NCBI GenBank assembly: GCA_002964805.2
Contig: PUDQ02000016.1
Location: 186,001 to 250,000, forward strand
Reading direction: 5' to 3'
Origin: Trametes villosa
Taxonomy: Eukaryota; Basidiomycota; Agaricomycetes; Polyporales; Polyporaceae
Length of the DNA: 64,000 nt
The position numbers and the translations under genes are program-made. This document shows, piece by piece, positions 12,401-22,062 of the stretch. Positions within the stretch are counted from its first letter, which is position 1, and each line of letters starts with the position of its first letter. Under the pieces are notes generated by a model. The model was not told the DNA's origin and did not search any database. It saw nothing but the letters and a program-made list of their open reading frames with translations.

Positions 12401-13380
12401 CCCATCCGAATACTGGTATCGTCTCTCGGTAGCGGACTACGAGCGACAGATGCCTTCCTCGTCTCCACGCTCTCGAAGCATCTGTTGCGGGAGACCCGCT
12501 TGGCGGACGCTGCCGTCAAGGACCCAGAGTCTCTTCGCTACAACACGGCCCAACGACGATACGGACAGGTCGGCTCGTCTGGGAAAGGCGACGCCGACGA
12601 CGTAGCTGACGATGACGACGACGTGGACACCCCCGCTGCCGTGGCGGAGCTCGAACGCGCGAAGCTGCCGACCAAGCCTAACCCATTGAACGTCGCCGTG
12701 TACGGGCAGATTCTCTTGGCGGCGAAGAGTTATCAGAGTGCTCTATGTGAGTGCCAATTCACGCTAGTCAAAGAGAGGGCCGCGCTGACGTACCGCGGTA
12801 GTCTATCTGCTGCAGGCGTATGATTACGCCCCGGATGACCCGCTTGTCTCCTTGTGTCTCGCTATCGCATCTGTTGGACGAGCGATGCAGAGACAGTCGG
12901 ACAATCGACATCATCTCATCACTCAAGTCAGTGTCGTATACCCGCTAGGAATATCTCCGCTCACGCATATTGATCAGGGAATGGCGTTCCTGACGCGATA
13001 CCGCGAGCTGCGCGGCGACACGGCTGAAGGACTGGACGAGATCGAGTTCAACTTCGGTCGCGTCTTCCACCAGCTTGGTGAGCATCCCTCCGTGTCCCTA
13101 TGCTTTATCCATCTGATGTTGTTATCCAGGTCTCCATACACTCGCTGTCCGTCACTACGAGCGCGTTTTGAATGCCGCAGAGGCGAGACCAAACTCGACT
13201 GACGAGGTACAGTCTCACACTAATGCTGCTCCGGGGTATCCGTGGGTATACTCATTCGTGTTAACTGCACAGGACTGCGGGCTCGCGCGCGAAGCGGCGT
13301 ATAACTTATCTCTCATCTATATCAGCACGGGTGCTGCGCCTCTCGCACAGGCCCTCTATCGACGATGGCTGTCTCTGTGA
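9479..13380 (+). CDS. sfc4: TFIIIC TPR subunit (Sfc4/Tfc4, tau131 family)
   Basis: Subunit of RNA polymerase III initiation factor TFIIIC that binds box A and recruits TFIIIB through its TPR arrays. At least a dozen exons: 9479-9515, 9580-9917, 10005-10243, 10294-10417, 10469-10957, 11020-11245, 11295-11396, 11450 onward, then several shorter exons to the stop at 13378-13380. All early junctions keep frame. The N-terminus is acidic (SSDYEDTSESDEYSEDG), then come TPR units (IGEGNQAFVDADLPETIR, WSVLAQCYDDMGERLKALQ, FSEIADAYFEREMYAEAG, MKLAEIYEILGEPRKAL). The C-terminal units (FNFGRVFHQLGLHTLAVRHY, REAAYNLSLIYISTGAAP) are diagnostic of this subunit. An acidic loop of Asp residues lies near codons at 12600. 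Length of about 1,000 residues suits the family. It sits between two tRNA-Pro genes, which are targets of the factor it encodes. Confidence 0.88.
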
Positions 13381-13569
13381 CATGCTTCAGACTTCCCGCA
13401 AGGTTTGTGTATGATAGTTTGTGTTGTATCGATATCCACTGTTGTTCGGGGCTCGAGCGAAGCCCCCCTCCCTCAACACAACCCGCACGTTCGCCACCGA
13501 GATTCCATCATTGTGAATCTATCGGTGAACACGGACGTCCTCCCCCGCAGGATCCATGAGCAAAAGGAA

Positions 13570-13652
13570 GGGCCCAACCGGGAATTGAACCCGGGACCTC
13601 GCGCACGCTCGGAAAGCCCGAAGCGCGAATCATACTACTAGACCATTGGGCC
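13570..13652 (-). tRNA. tRNA-Pro(CGG) with 11-nt intron, second copy
   Basis: The reverse complement folds exactly like the copy at 7525-7607, with identical acceptor, D, anticodon and T arms. Only the 11-base intron differs (CTTTCCGAGCG instead of TCTCCTGAGCT). TCCG in the intron pairs with the CGG anticodon region. It lies 190 bases beyond the end of the TFIIIC gene, on the opposite strand. Confidence 0.93.
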
Positions 13653-14542
13653 GTACTGTGGGCGTTTTGGTGTGCTTTTGCCCCAGTGGAGTTCGACAGG
13701 ACTGGAGTGCATCTACAGAATCATAATGTAGAAAAGAATACGGTCAGCCTCCTGTCAGGCTTGTTCGGCCGCGACGAGATCCCGAGCGCGAGAGGTTGAG
13801 AGTCCGGAGGGTCTATGACGCGGATTCGACGCTCGATCGAGCACTGCAAGGAACGTCAGCCTCCTGCCAGCCTCCCGCCGCGCGGGGATAAGTACCGTGC
13901 CACAGCGACGTCTGCTCCTCATTCCCGTCTTCCACCCTCTGAGACCGAAGATGGGTGGTACATTCTACAAGACGCCGGGTCTTATCGTCCAGCAAGAGGA
14001 CGAACATACAAGGTGCGTCCCTCGAGGGAGGGGCTCCGGCCCTGACGCATACCTCAGTTTCGTGGTCCTCGGGATAAGTACCCTCTGCGCGCCGCCTCTC
14101 TTCGGGGTGCCGCGTGCGGATGGGGAAACCAAAATGCGTTTTCTTCTTTATCTATACTGGGGAGTGGGTTGCTATGTGCTACACAGTCGTTGTCTCTTGG
14201 TAGCAGTGTACACACAATGACATACAAGTATTCGACGCCAGGACGAAGGACGAGAGAAAGGCACCTAAGAGAATGGGCAGCTAAGAGGAGGGGCAGCTAA
14301 GGGGAGGGGAACTTGCGGGAAGGCGGCAGGTAGTAAAGCAGAAGCGGATGCGGCACAGGTCAATATGGAAGTGTTCAGAGACAAAACGACAGTATAGCGA
14401 AAGGAGTGTGAGGGGTTAATGAGCGACATCGCGATGTCCGTCCAGGCGGCGTGCAAGTAGCCATTCAGCCAAGTTACTACCACCTACGGGGAGAGTCAGT
14501 ATCTAGAGGTACGTACGGCTCGAACTAAATAAATGGCGCACC
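13653..14542. other. Intergenic with a doubtful small spliced frame
   Basis: A plus-strand frame from 13815 could splice across a GTGCGT...CTCAG intron (about 14011-14056) in two alternative frames, but neither product is recognisable. The words GGATAAGTACC occur at about 13888 and 14073. The right half (14220-14542) is the 3' flank of the mucin-like gene and contains short A/G-rich repeats. No gene is called. Confidence 0.4.
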
Positions 14543-17137
14543 TTAAACAGTGGGCTCGGCGACGATCTCTGTCGTCTCGGTAGGAATGCCAATTGTGAAC
14601 GTGTTCGGCTCCTCCGTCGTCCCGGCGGGGACCTCAGTCGTCGTCTCGGTCGGGATTTCGGTAGTCTCCGTCGTAGGCGCAGACGTGGGTGCCCCCGTAG
14701 TCTCCGTCGGCAGCTCCGAGGTGGGGGAGGGGGCGTCCGTGGTCTCGCCCGGGAGATCGGTAGTCACGATGTCAGTGGGAGAGGGGGAGGGTACCTCGGT
14801 CGTCTCGGTCGGAGCCGTCTCGGTCTCCGTCGGCGCCTCTGACGTGGTCGAAGGAACTTCGGTAGTGACGGTGGAAGTGGGGAGTTCGGATGTGGTGGAC
14901 GGAAGGTCGGTGGTGGACTCGACAGGGACGTCCGTAGTAGTGGTGTCGGTCGGCGTAGGGACGTCAGTCGAGGTGGGGATATCAGTCGAGGTGGGGATGT
15001 CCGTCGAAGTAGGAACATCGGTCGGGGTAGGAATGTCGGTCAGGGTAGGAATGTCAGTCGGAGTGGGGATATCCGTGGAAGTTGGGATATCGGTAGGGTT
15101 GGGGACGTCGGTGGTGTCCGTGAGAGCGGGGACGTCCGTTGTCGTCTCCGTGGGCTCGGCGGTCGTCTCAGCAGGGACGTCTGTGGTCTCGGTGGTTGGG
15201 GCAGCCGTGGTCGAGGGCGCCTCGGTGGATTCCGTCGGCACGTCCGTAGTAGTGGCGGGAACCTCCGTGGTTTCCGTAGCGGCCTCGGACGTCACGGAGG
15301 AGGCGTCGGTAGTAGTCGTCTGAGCAGGGACGTCGGTGGTCTCTGTCGGCGGCGCTGAGGTCGAAGGTGCTTCGGTTGACTCCGTGGAGGGCTCCGAAGT
15401 GGTCGATGGAACTTCCGTGGTCTCGGTGGCAGTGGGGAGCTCAGACGTTGTAGCAGGGAGATCAGTAGCCGACTCGGAGGGGGCATCCGTAGTCGAGACG
15501 TCGGTCGAGGTAGGAGCATCAGTCGTCAGAGTGGTAGTTTCGACGGAGGTGGAGGTGGAGGTAGGGATGTCGGTAGTCTCAATAAGGACATCCGTCGTCT
15601 CAGCCGGGGGCGCGGTGGTGGTCGAGGGCACCTCAGTAGACTCCGTCGGTAGGTCGGACGTGGTGGATGGGACCTCAGTGGTCTCCGTAGGGAGATCGGA
15701 CGTCGCGGAGGGCACGCTAGTCACAGGCTCGGTGGACATTTCGGTGCTGGAGGCGTCGGTCGAAGTGGGGATGTCGCTCGTCACAGTAGCTGCGTCGGTT
15801 GAAGTGGGGACGTCGGTGGTTTCCGTAGGGAGGTCGGTGGTCTCAGTAGGGAGGACGGACGTGTCCGTGGGAGTGGGAAGGTCGCTCGTCTGAGTAGGCA
15901 CGTCCGTAGTTTCCGTGGGGAGGTCGGTAGTTTCGCCAGGGAGATCAGTGGTCGCAGTCGGGAGGCCCGTAGACGAGATGGGGAGGTCCGTTGAAATAGG
16001 AAGATCGGTCGTGGTGGGGAGGTCGGACGTCGTAGTGGGGAGGTCGGACGTCGTAGTGGGAAGTTCGGATGTGGTGACATCCGTGGTAGTCTCCGCAGGG
16101 ACGCTAGTCGACTCGGTGGGAATATCCGTCGTCGTCTCGGTAGGGATTTCCGTCGTCGTCTCCGTGGGCAGATCCGTCGTCGTCTCCGAAGGTAGGTCCG
16201 TCGACGTTTGAGTAGGCAGATCGGTGGACGCCTCTGTGGTGGGCACAGCAGTCGACGTCTCCGTGGACGGCAAGTCAGTCGTCGTCGATACTTGCGAGTC
16301 CGACGTCGTGCTTGGGGGCACGCTGGTCGTCTCGGAGGGCACGTCGGTGCTGGTCGTGGTAAACGGCTCCTCCGTAGTCGTGCTCACGACATCCGTCGTC
16401 GTCTCGGTGGGCAGGCCCGTCGATGTTTCCGTGGGCAGGTCTGTCGATGTCTCCGTAGGGAGGTCCGTCGACGTCTCCGTGGGCAGTTCGGTGGACGTCT
16501 CCGTGGTGGGGATGGTGGTCGTTGTCTCCGTGGGCGGGAGGTCGGTCGACGTCGCTGTTTGTGAATCCGTCGTCGTGCTTGGGGGCACACCGGTCGTCTC
16601 CGAAGGTACGTCGGTGGTAGTGGTGGTGTTCGGCTCCTCCGTAATCGTGCTCGCGATGTCGCTCGTGGTAGAGGTCGGGGTGTCGCTCGTAGTCGTCGGG
16701 ACCTCAGACGTCGACTCGCTGGTGGGCGACGACCCGCTGGTGGACGACGACTCGCTGGTGATCGCCGAGGTAGGAGCGGCCGTCGAGGGCGAGGCAGACG
16801 TCTCGCTGGGGGTAGAGGACGTCACCGTAGGCCCATCAGACGAGACTGGGATGCTGGCGGAGTCCGTAGAGGCGCTAGAGGGCGCGGGATTCGGGAACGG
16901 GAAGTCGGAGGGGAATGGCGGGAACGGCGAGTTGGTAGGGTTGCTGTCGAAGGGGAAGTCGCTCGGGAACGGGATCGCCCTGAGGGCGAAGCCTCCGTTG
17001 CCACGCGGGGCGACGGATCCCGGACGCGAGGAGGGTGGGAAAGGAGGGACTTGGCTGTTGTTGTAGGGCGTGCCAAGGGGCGCCGCGGTCGACCTGGAGA
17101 TGCCGACGGCGAGGGCGACAAGGACGGAGAGTTGCAT
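14543..17137 (-). CDS. Secreted Ser/Thr-rich mucin-like repeat protein
   Basis: One 864-residue frame on the minus strand. Residues 1-18 (MQLSVLVALAVGISRSTA) are a signal peptide. A short Pro/Phe-rich region follows (FPSDFPF, PFPPFPSDFPF, residues ~55-85), then about 750 residues of Thr/Ser/Pro/Glu repeats built from units such as TTDLPTETT, TEVPSTTS and PTSTDIPTP. Such regions are heavily O-mannosylated in fungi and stiffen wall or sheath proteins. There is no hydrophobic GPI-attachment tail before the stop, so it is probably released or wall-trapped unless a last exon is missed. A TATA-like CTATAAA (minus strand) lies at 17291-17297, about 155 bases upstream of the ATG. No catalytic domain is seen. 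Confidence 0.8.
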   Translation of the reverse strand: MQLSVLVALAVGISRSTAAPLGTPYNNSQVPPFPPSSRPGSVAPRGNGGFALRAIPFPSDFPFDSNPTNSPFPPFPSDFPFPNPAPSSASTDSASIPVSSDGPTVTSSTPSETSASPSTAAPTSAITSESSSTSGSSPTSESTSEVPTTTSDTPTSTTSDIASTITEEPNTTTTTDVPSETTGVPPSTTTDSQTATSTDLPPTETTTTIPTTETSTELPTETSTDLPTETSTDLPTETSTGLPTETTTDVVSTTTEEPFTTTSTDVPSETTSVPPSTTSDSQVSTTTDLPSTETSTAVPTTEASTDLPTQTSTDLPSETTTDLPTETTTEIPTETTTDIPTESTSVPAETTTDVTTSELPTTTSDLPTTTSDLPTTTDLPISTDLPISSTGLPTATTDLPGETTDLPTETTDVPTQTSDLPTPTDTSVLPTETTDLPTETTDVPTSTDAATVTSDIPTSTDASSTEMSTEPVTSVPSATSDLPTETTEVPSTTSDLPTESTEVPSTTTAPPAETTDVLIETTDIPTSTSTSVETTTLTTDAPTSTDVSTTDAPSESATDLPATTSELPTATETTEVPSTTSEPSTESTEAPSTSAPPTETTDVPAQTTTTDASSVTSEAATETTEVPATTTDVPTESTEAPSTTAAPTTETTDVPAETTAEPTETTTDVPALTDTTDVPNPTDIPTSTDIPTPTDIPTLTDIPTPTDVPTSTDIPTSTDIPTSTDVPTPTDTTTTDVPVESTTDLPSTTSELPTSTVTTEVPSTTSEAPTETETAPTETTEVPSPSPTDIVTTDLPGETTDAPSPTSELPTETTGAPTSAPTTETTEIPTETTTEVPAGTTEEPNTFTIGIPTETTEIVAEPTV
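14600..16780 (-). repeat. Coding Thr/Ser/Pro repeat array
   Basis: Imperfect tandem repeats within the mucin-like gene. The underlying unit is 9-12 codons with ACTAC(C/G)GA(C/T)GT or GAGAC(C/G)AC at its core. At several places, for example 14955-15105, units of 18 bases encoding [ST]TD[IV]P[T] recur almost unchanged, which suggests recent expansion by slippage. The composition also leaves long antisense open frames that are not genes. Confidence 0.8.
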
Positions 17138-18413
17138 GTTAGGTAATGAACGTGCGGAGCGAGGGCACCCTAAAAGCGATGGACGGGGCGATCAGTGAGT
17201 GAGAGGGAATGCCATGAACGTCCGAACATACTGACTGGCAATGCGAGATCGGGAGAGCAGCGCTGGAGGTGTGGGTGTCTGATCGCTGTCTTTATAGGGC
17301 GGGATGAGTATGATGATGCAATATCCGTGAACGCGTCATCTGGCGGGGACCGTTCATGCGTGCAGCTTGTCCATTCTTCGCCCAACAGGGAGTTGCGGGC
17401 ACAGGGCACGCATACACGTGAGAGCTGACTTGTAGCGGTGCCCCTCACAACATTGGGGCGCTCGTGGCTGAGCACATCGTGCTGCGTGCTCTACCTGGAT
17501 ATGTACGCTCCGCCTGGGAAGCGACGCGCACCAAGTCTTGAGGTCTGTTGGGAAGAAATGTCGCCAGCCCAAGCATTTGCTAGCTGCCGTAGCCGCCGTG
17601 GAGCGCACGTATGTTGCTAGCACATAGAATGGACAGGAGACGACCACCGGTGACCCTTGACGTACCGAAGGTCTTCGGAACCGCGGATAACTTCGTGGAA
17701 CATTCCTGTATGCGAGACGCTCAGTACTTGGATGATACATTGATTCCGTGACTGCAGGAGAAGGAATGGACGTACCGACAATGTTTCAGTAAAGTGTGTA
17801 CTGTCGTCATCGACGGTTCAGCCCTCAAAGTCCGGGCTCCCGCATGAATCTTGAGGAACCTACGGCAAAAAACCAGATAGAGGTCTTCCGGTTTACTTCC
17901 GACGCAAAGCCCGCGAGCCAGAGGTTACAATGACGCCAGTGTATATCCGGTCGGTACCGCGCGGAAGGTAGAAACACGCACTACTAATCAACGCGTGCGC
18001 GTGCGTGATGATAGCCTGTGTACAGGATATATACGCGGTCGCGCAAAGCTATTTCATGGTCTGGAGAAGACTGAGCGCGTGAGCAGTCAAATCGGTAGAG
18101 CAGCGCGAGGTGGATGAAATTTCTCACCGTTCGACTCCCTCCCTCAGGCTGGCGGTAAGTGTCTCGTAGTAACGTGCGACACCTCTTCCCTCGTGGCACG
18201 CATGGGCCCCAGAGAGCCACGAAGGCGATGCAGGATTTGTTTTCATACAGGCTAAAGTAGCAATGTCACCGTCCATGGCGCAGTAGTGCCGCGGGAGATG
18301 GTGGCAGAGGGAGACGTGCAGTAGACGTGCATTGCAGTCTGTAAAACAGTACTTTGGGTGTGGCTTCGCACTTTGGACCGGACTATGACATGCCAAAACG
18401 TACTCAATACATC
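17138..18413. other. Intergenic; promoter of mucin-like gene, otherwise nothing seen
   Basis: The left end carries the minus-strand TATA-like box at 17291-17297. The remaining ~1.1 kb holds only short frames without domains or convincing introns and ends at the tRNA-Arg gene. Confidence 0.5.
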
Positions 18414-18485
18414 GGCCGCCTGGCGAAATGGCATCGCGTCTGACTACGAATCAGGAGATTGCAGGTTCGACCCCTGCGGTGGTCA
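18414..18485 (+). tRNA. tRNA-Arg(ACG)
   Basis: Acceptor strands GGCCGCC and GGTGGTC pair with two G-U wobbles, and the discriminator is A. The anticodon loop CTACGAA gives anticodon ACG (read as ICG after deamination). The T arm is GCAGG-TTCGACC-CCTGC. No intron. A T-rich stretch follows within a few bases, which suits Pol III termination. Confidence 0.92.
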
Positions 18486-18848
18486 TTTTTGTCCTTTTGC
18501 AAGCTTCGCAAGAACTTCTTTCTTTTTCAATTCACTATCAGCTACTATCAGGCTGAGCCTCCCGTGCATCCCAAGGCCCTTTGTACTCTCCAACCATAGC
18601 AAGTAGCGTGCGTAGCGTGATTGACCGCTAGAAAGTACTCGAGACTGAATGGATTTGAGGCTTACAGCAGCGGCCAGCCTATTGCGCTACAGCAAGTAAT
18701 AAGGCTGAAGATTCTCTCGTCTCATCGGCAGGTTACCTGAATCATACTCGTAAACGGCGACTGATGCTTAAAGCCTACTAACCCTGCTCGACTCGTATTA
18801 CGGAAAAGTGTGCGTTGGACATCGAGCAAGCGGTGACAAGCAAAAAGA

Positions 18849-18922
18849 TGAGTCGGCCCAGGATCGAACTGAGGACCTTCTGTGTGTTAGACAGATGCGA
18901 TAACCAACTACGCCACCGACCC
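18849..18922 (-). tRNA. tRNA-Val(AAC)
   Basis: On the minus strand the acceptor stem is GGGTCGG / CCGACTC with one G-U pair, the D arm is GCGTAGTTGGTTATCGC, the anticodon loop CTAACAC gives AAC, and the T arm is CTCAG-TTCGATC-CTGGG. No intron. The gene is followed (minus strand) by TTTTTG in its 3' flank, fitting Pol III termination. Confidence 0.92.
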
Positions 18923-19432
18923 GTCGAGGAGCAGTCCTGTGGACTTACTATAGCCTGCGCATTTCTACAGCACTCCCCGTTTCTTCACTCTCGCGCCGGC
19001 TAAGTCTGGTTGTTAGTTCACCATGACACCGACAGGGAACTCACTATGCCCCCAGTGCCCGCAACTAACAGTAAACCACTGTTGCTGCGCAACGAATAGT
19101 TCTTGATACGCCAGGCCACCTGCCCGAGACTTTTGTTCTCATGGTACATACACCCGTGCACCTCCGAGTCTAACAGACTAAATCAGTTGCACTGAAGGTG
19201 ATTCAACGCTGAGCCGCCTTCAAGTTCACCATCTGAACCGCGGAAAATATAGATACGATTGAAGTATGCCTAAGTGTATACGGTGACGGACTGGGCTGAC
19301 AAGCTGTGTGGATCTCGCCAGCCTCTTCTGGCCAAGTCCTACGCGGCTGACCTAGCCATTACCCGGTGCTAGTACTCTTGCCACACTCTGCGGAGGGTTT
19401 GTGTCTACGTGTACTCCCTATTTGACATCACT
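18923..19432. other. Intergenic, nothing recognised
   Basis: About 510 bases between tRNA-Val and the cysteine-rich membrane protein gene. It should contain the promoter of the latter; no clear TATA box is seen. Confidence 0.5.
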
Positions 19433-20589
19433 ATGTCTCCATCTTTCGTGCGTTCTCGGGCTCGCCTTCTCTGTGCACTACTGTCTGGCGTCTCGACTGT
19501 CTTCTCTGGCGATGCCGAGATCGGTTTGCCTTGCTCTACCGACAACGACCATCTGGACCCCGCAAGCCACAAGTTCCTCAGCGACTGTGCCGAAACGACG
19601 TTCTGCTCTGGGGCCACGAACGGGACCTGCCAGCCGCGCCAGTGCCGGCGGGACGAATTCCCCTTTGGCTTCACGAACTTCACGGCCTTGCCCCCGCTGT
19701 GCCAGAACGGGACGTACTGCCCTGACGAGGGAAGCGGCTGCAAACCGCTGCTCGCCGTAGGGAATGCCTGTCAGCTGGACCGGGACGAGCAATGCGCGCC
19801 CCCGTCCAACTGGGTAGACCTGGCCAGTAACCAGAACTACAACGGCTCTCTCTGCCTCCAGTCTACTTGCACGTACGTGATGGGCCCGCCTCCCTGCGTC
19901 ATGCTATGAGCTCGCACTCACGTTATTGTGTACGGACAGGTACGCGAACATGACGCTAGGCCAGCCTTGCATCCTGGACGACGTCACGTACATCGACATG
20001 GGCCCCAACGGCGAGCAATTCAGCAACACCGTTACGCGGCACAACTGCCAGACGCCTCAATTTTACTGCGACTCTAGTATGAAAGCGTGCGTTCCGACGA
20101 AGGCCCTCGGGACGTCTTGCGACTCCGACCAAGAGTGTCAATCGGTCAGTCCCTTGTATCCTCCTGAACTAATCCCCATCTTACGCTGCGTATCGTGCGA
20201 TTATCATCAGTTCAACTGCGCTACAAGTGGCGTATGCGCGGATCCTCCTGAAACTCCTGCCACGGTCGAAGCATGGCAAATCGTCCTGACCGGCATGAGT
20301 GTCATTGCTGGTATGCCATTTCCACCCAACGTCGCGATGCACGCTAATCGTCTTTCTAGCTATGGTTGCGACTGTGGTGATGTTGACGCTGGTGCACAAA
20401 CGGCTCCGACTTCAGCGGTATCGGGAGATACGGGAGTACTATGAGGAGCAGATGAAGTACGTTCCGGATTTAACTATGCGACTGCAGCTCACAGTACTGA
20501 CATGTCCTGTCAGTCTGCGCAAGTCGCTGGCCGCGTTACACGCTGCTGCCGCGGATCGCTATACTGACGAGAAACACCGCTACGACTAG
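19433..20589 (+). CDS. Cysteine-rich single-pass membrane protein
   Basis: Start at 19433 (MSPSFVRSRARLL) gives a signal peptide; an upstream ATG at 19409 is less suitable. Five exons, with introns near 19874-19938, 20144-20210, 20309-20359 and 20457-20509, all GT-AG and in frame. The ectodomain has about 20 cysteines spaced irregularly (CSTDN, CAETTFC, CQPRQC, CQNGTYC, CQLDRDEQC) and several N-glycosylation sequons (NGT, NFT, NGS). A single membrane segment around VLTGMSVIAAMVATVVMLTL is followed by a basic cytosolic tail (HKRLRLQRYREIREYYEE). Topology is type I, like a receptor or adhesion protein. I do not recognise a named family, and ligand and function are unknown. Confidence 0.75.
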
Positions 20590-21027
20590 TCTCTGGGCCG
20601 TCGTTTTGCGGGGTCTCGACAGATGTATGCGGCATTGCGACCTCGCCGTGCTCTCGTATGCTCGCCCACATCTCCAGTGGCGGCCAAGGCGGACCACTCA
20701 TCCGAACCATGGTGTAAGCAGTAGACACAATATACGTTGACCTTTTCGGGGTAACAAGCCGGAAAACGGATGGTCATGTACCCCTTTCTTTATATGCGCG
20801 ACCCACTGTGCGCATAACTTGATTAAATAGAGACTGTGCATCTAGAGTCAGTGCATCTGCGTGCTCGCCGCTGCGACTCGGAGGCTCCTGGCAAGGATCC
20901 CGATGAAGTCGGAAAGGCGCCGCTAGAGACGCCCATAACTCATGACACCGTATTACGTAACCCGACCACTGGTAAGGCGCTTGTGAGCACCCGGCCCAGA
21001 GACCGATCTCTCCCCACATCCACCACC
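20590..21027. other. Intergenic upstream of CRIPT
   Basis: About 440 bases with no gene; the segment before 21028 must hold the CRIPT promoter. TATA-like TTATATG occurs near 20791. Confidence 0.45.
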
Positions 21028-21505
21028 ATGGTCTGCAAGAAGTGCGAGAGCGTAAGCAAACCAGCCACAACGTCCGGCAGACTGGTGCTGACTCTTGCCT
21101 CAGAAAACCTCCAAGCTTGCTGCGCCTGACCCGTTCAAGTCCACTTCTTCCGCCATCAAGGATGGCTCTCGGAAGGTCGGGGAGAACAAGCTGCTCTCGA
21201 GACCAGGCAGCTCGAAGAATAGGTTCCAGGTGCGCCCCATTGTACTTTTCCAACTCACTAGCAGTATCTCATACCCTTCCCTCGAACTCTAGCCATACCA
21301 AGGTAAATGCAAGGACTGCAAATCCACAGTCACGCAGAATAAGGCCAAGTATTGCCATGGTGCGCCCTCACTCCTCTCACCATGCGGCAAGCACGTTTCT
21401 GATCGCAGACTGCTGTGTATAGGCTGCGCGTACAAGCGAGGCGTATGTGCAATATGCGGCAAGCAGGTGCTAGACACGAGTGGCTACTCCATGTCGGCCA
21501 AGTAG
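21028..21505 (+). CDS. CRIPT: CRIPT-family zinc-binding protein
   Basis: Small conserved eukaryotic protein, known as cysteine-rich PDZ-binding protein in animals and also found with minor-spliceosome components. Exons: 21028-21051 (MVCKKCES), 21104-~21229 and two further short exons ending at TAG 21503-21505; introns ~52-68 bases. Four CxxC pairs that bind zinc are all present: CKKC, CKDC, CHGC (formed across the third intron) and CAIC. Other hallmarks are KVGENKLLS, AKYCHGCAYKRG and CGKQVLDT. At about 95 residues it matches the family's usual length. Confidence 0.92.
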
Positions 21506-22062
21506 TCCCCGGGGTTGAAGGTGTCGTCGCTCGTTTTCGTAATCCGCCGCGGCGGATGATTCGGACTGCTTAGAGGTGTACGCTGACCGCTGTATGTTAT
21601 GTATCATATTATATCCCCCTACCCAATGTCATTCCATCGTCACCAACCCTGCAACTCCTTGCAACCGGCAAGAAGTCTCCGATCCTCCGTGTATACGATC
21701 GGTTCAGACCTTGACAACTCAACCATCCTGGATCCTAGAATACTCTCCCGGCGCGCTATATGCCGGCTGTTAAATTCCAGATTGCGCGCCCAAAGGTGAA
21801 TTCTGGTTCAGACCGCCGCAGTGCAGCACGGTCGCATTCCACGCCTGTTCGGTTCCGGGTGTGGCTGACGAGCTGACCGGGCTAGTGAGGTCTGGGCTTC
21901 CGTCCCATATATCCGCGATGCTGGGAGGGAGTATGGACTTGTGAGGAACCGGTACTGACGAACTTCCTGATACCCGCTGAGTGTGCACCGACCCTCTCAC
22001 CAGCTTCGCGTAGGATCATTCGCGGAAACTCGACACCAGCGGTTCATGAGGCAAGGCGCAAC
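21506..22062. other. Intergenic, nothing recognised
   Basis: About 560 bases between CRIPT and the kinase gene, both on the plus strand. It contains a small minus-strand frame without recognisable content. Confidence 0.45.

Noticed and set aside
13815..14220. Possible two-exon small gene
   Set aside because: Two different reading frames are equally possible across the intron and neither product is recognisable.
14550..15323. 257-codon plus-strand frame rich in Val, Ser, Gly
   Set aside because: Exact antisense of the Thr/Ser repeat gene; its openness follows from repeat composition. The same holds for the 280-codon frame at 16224-17066.
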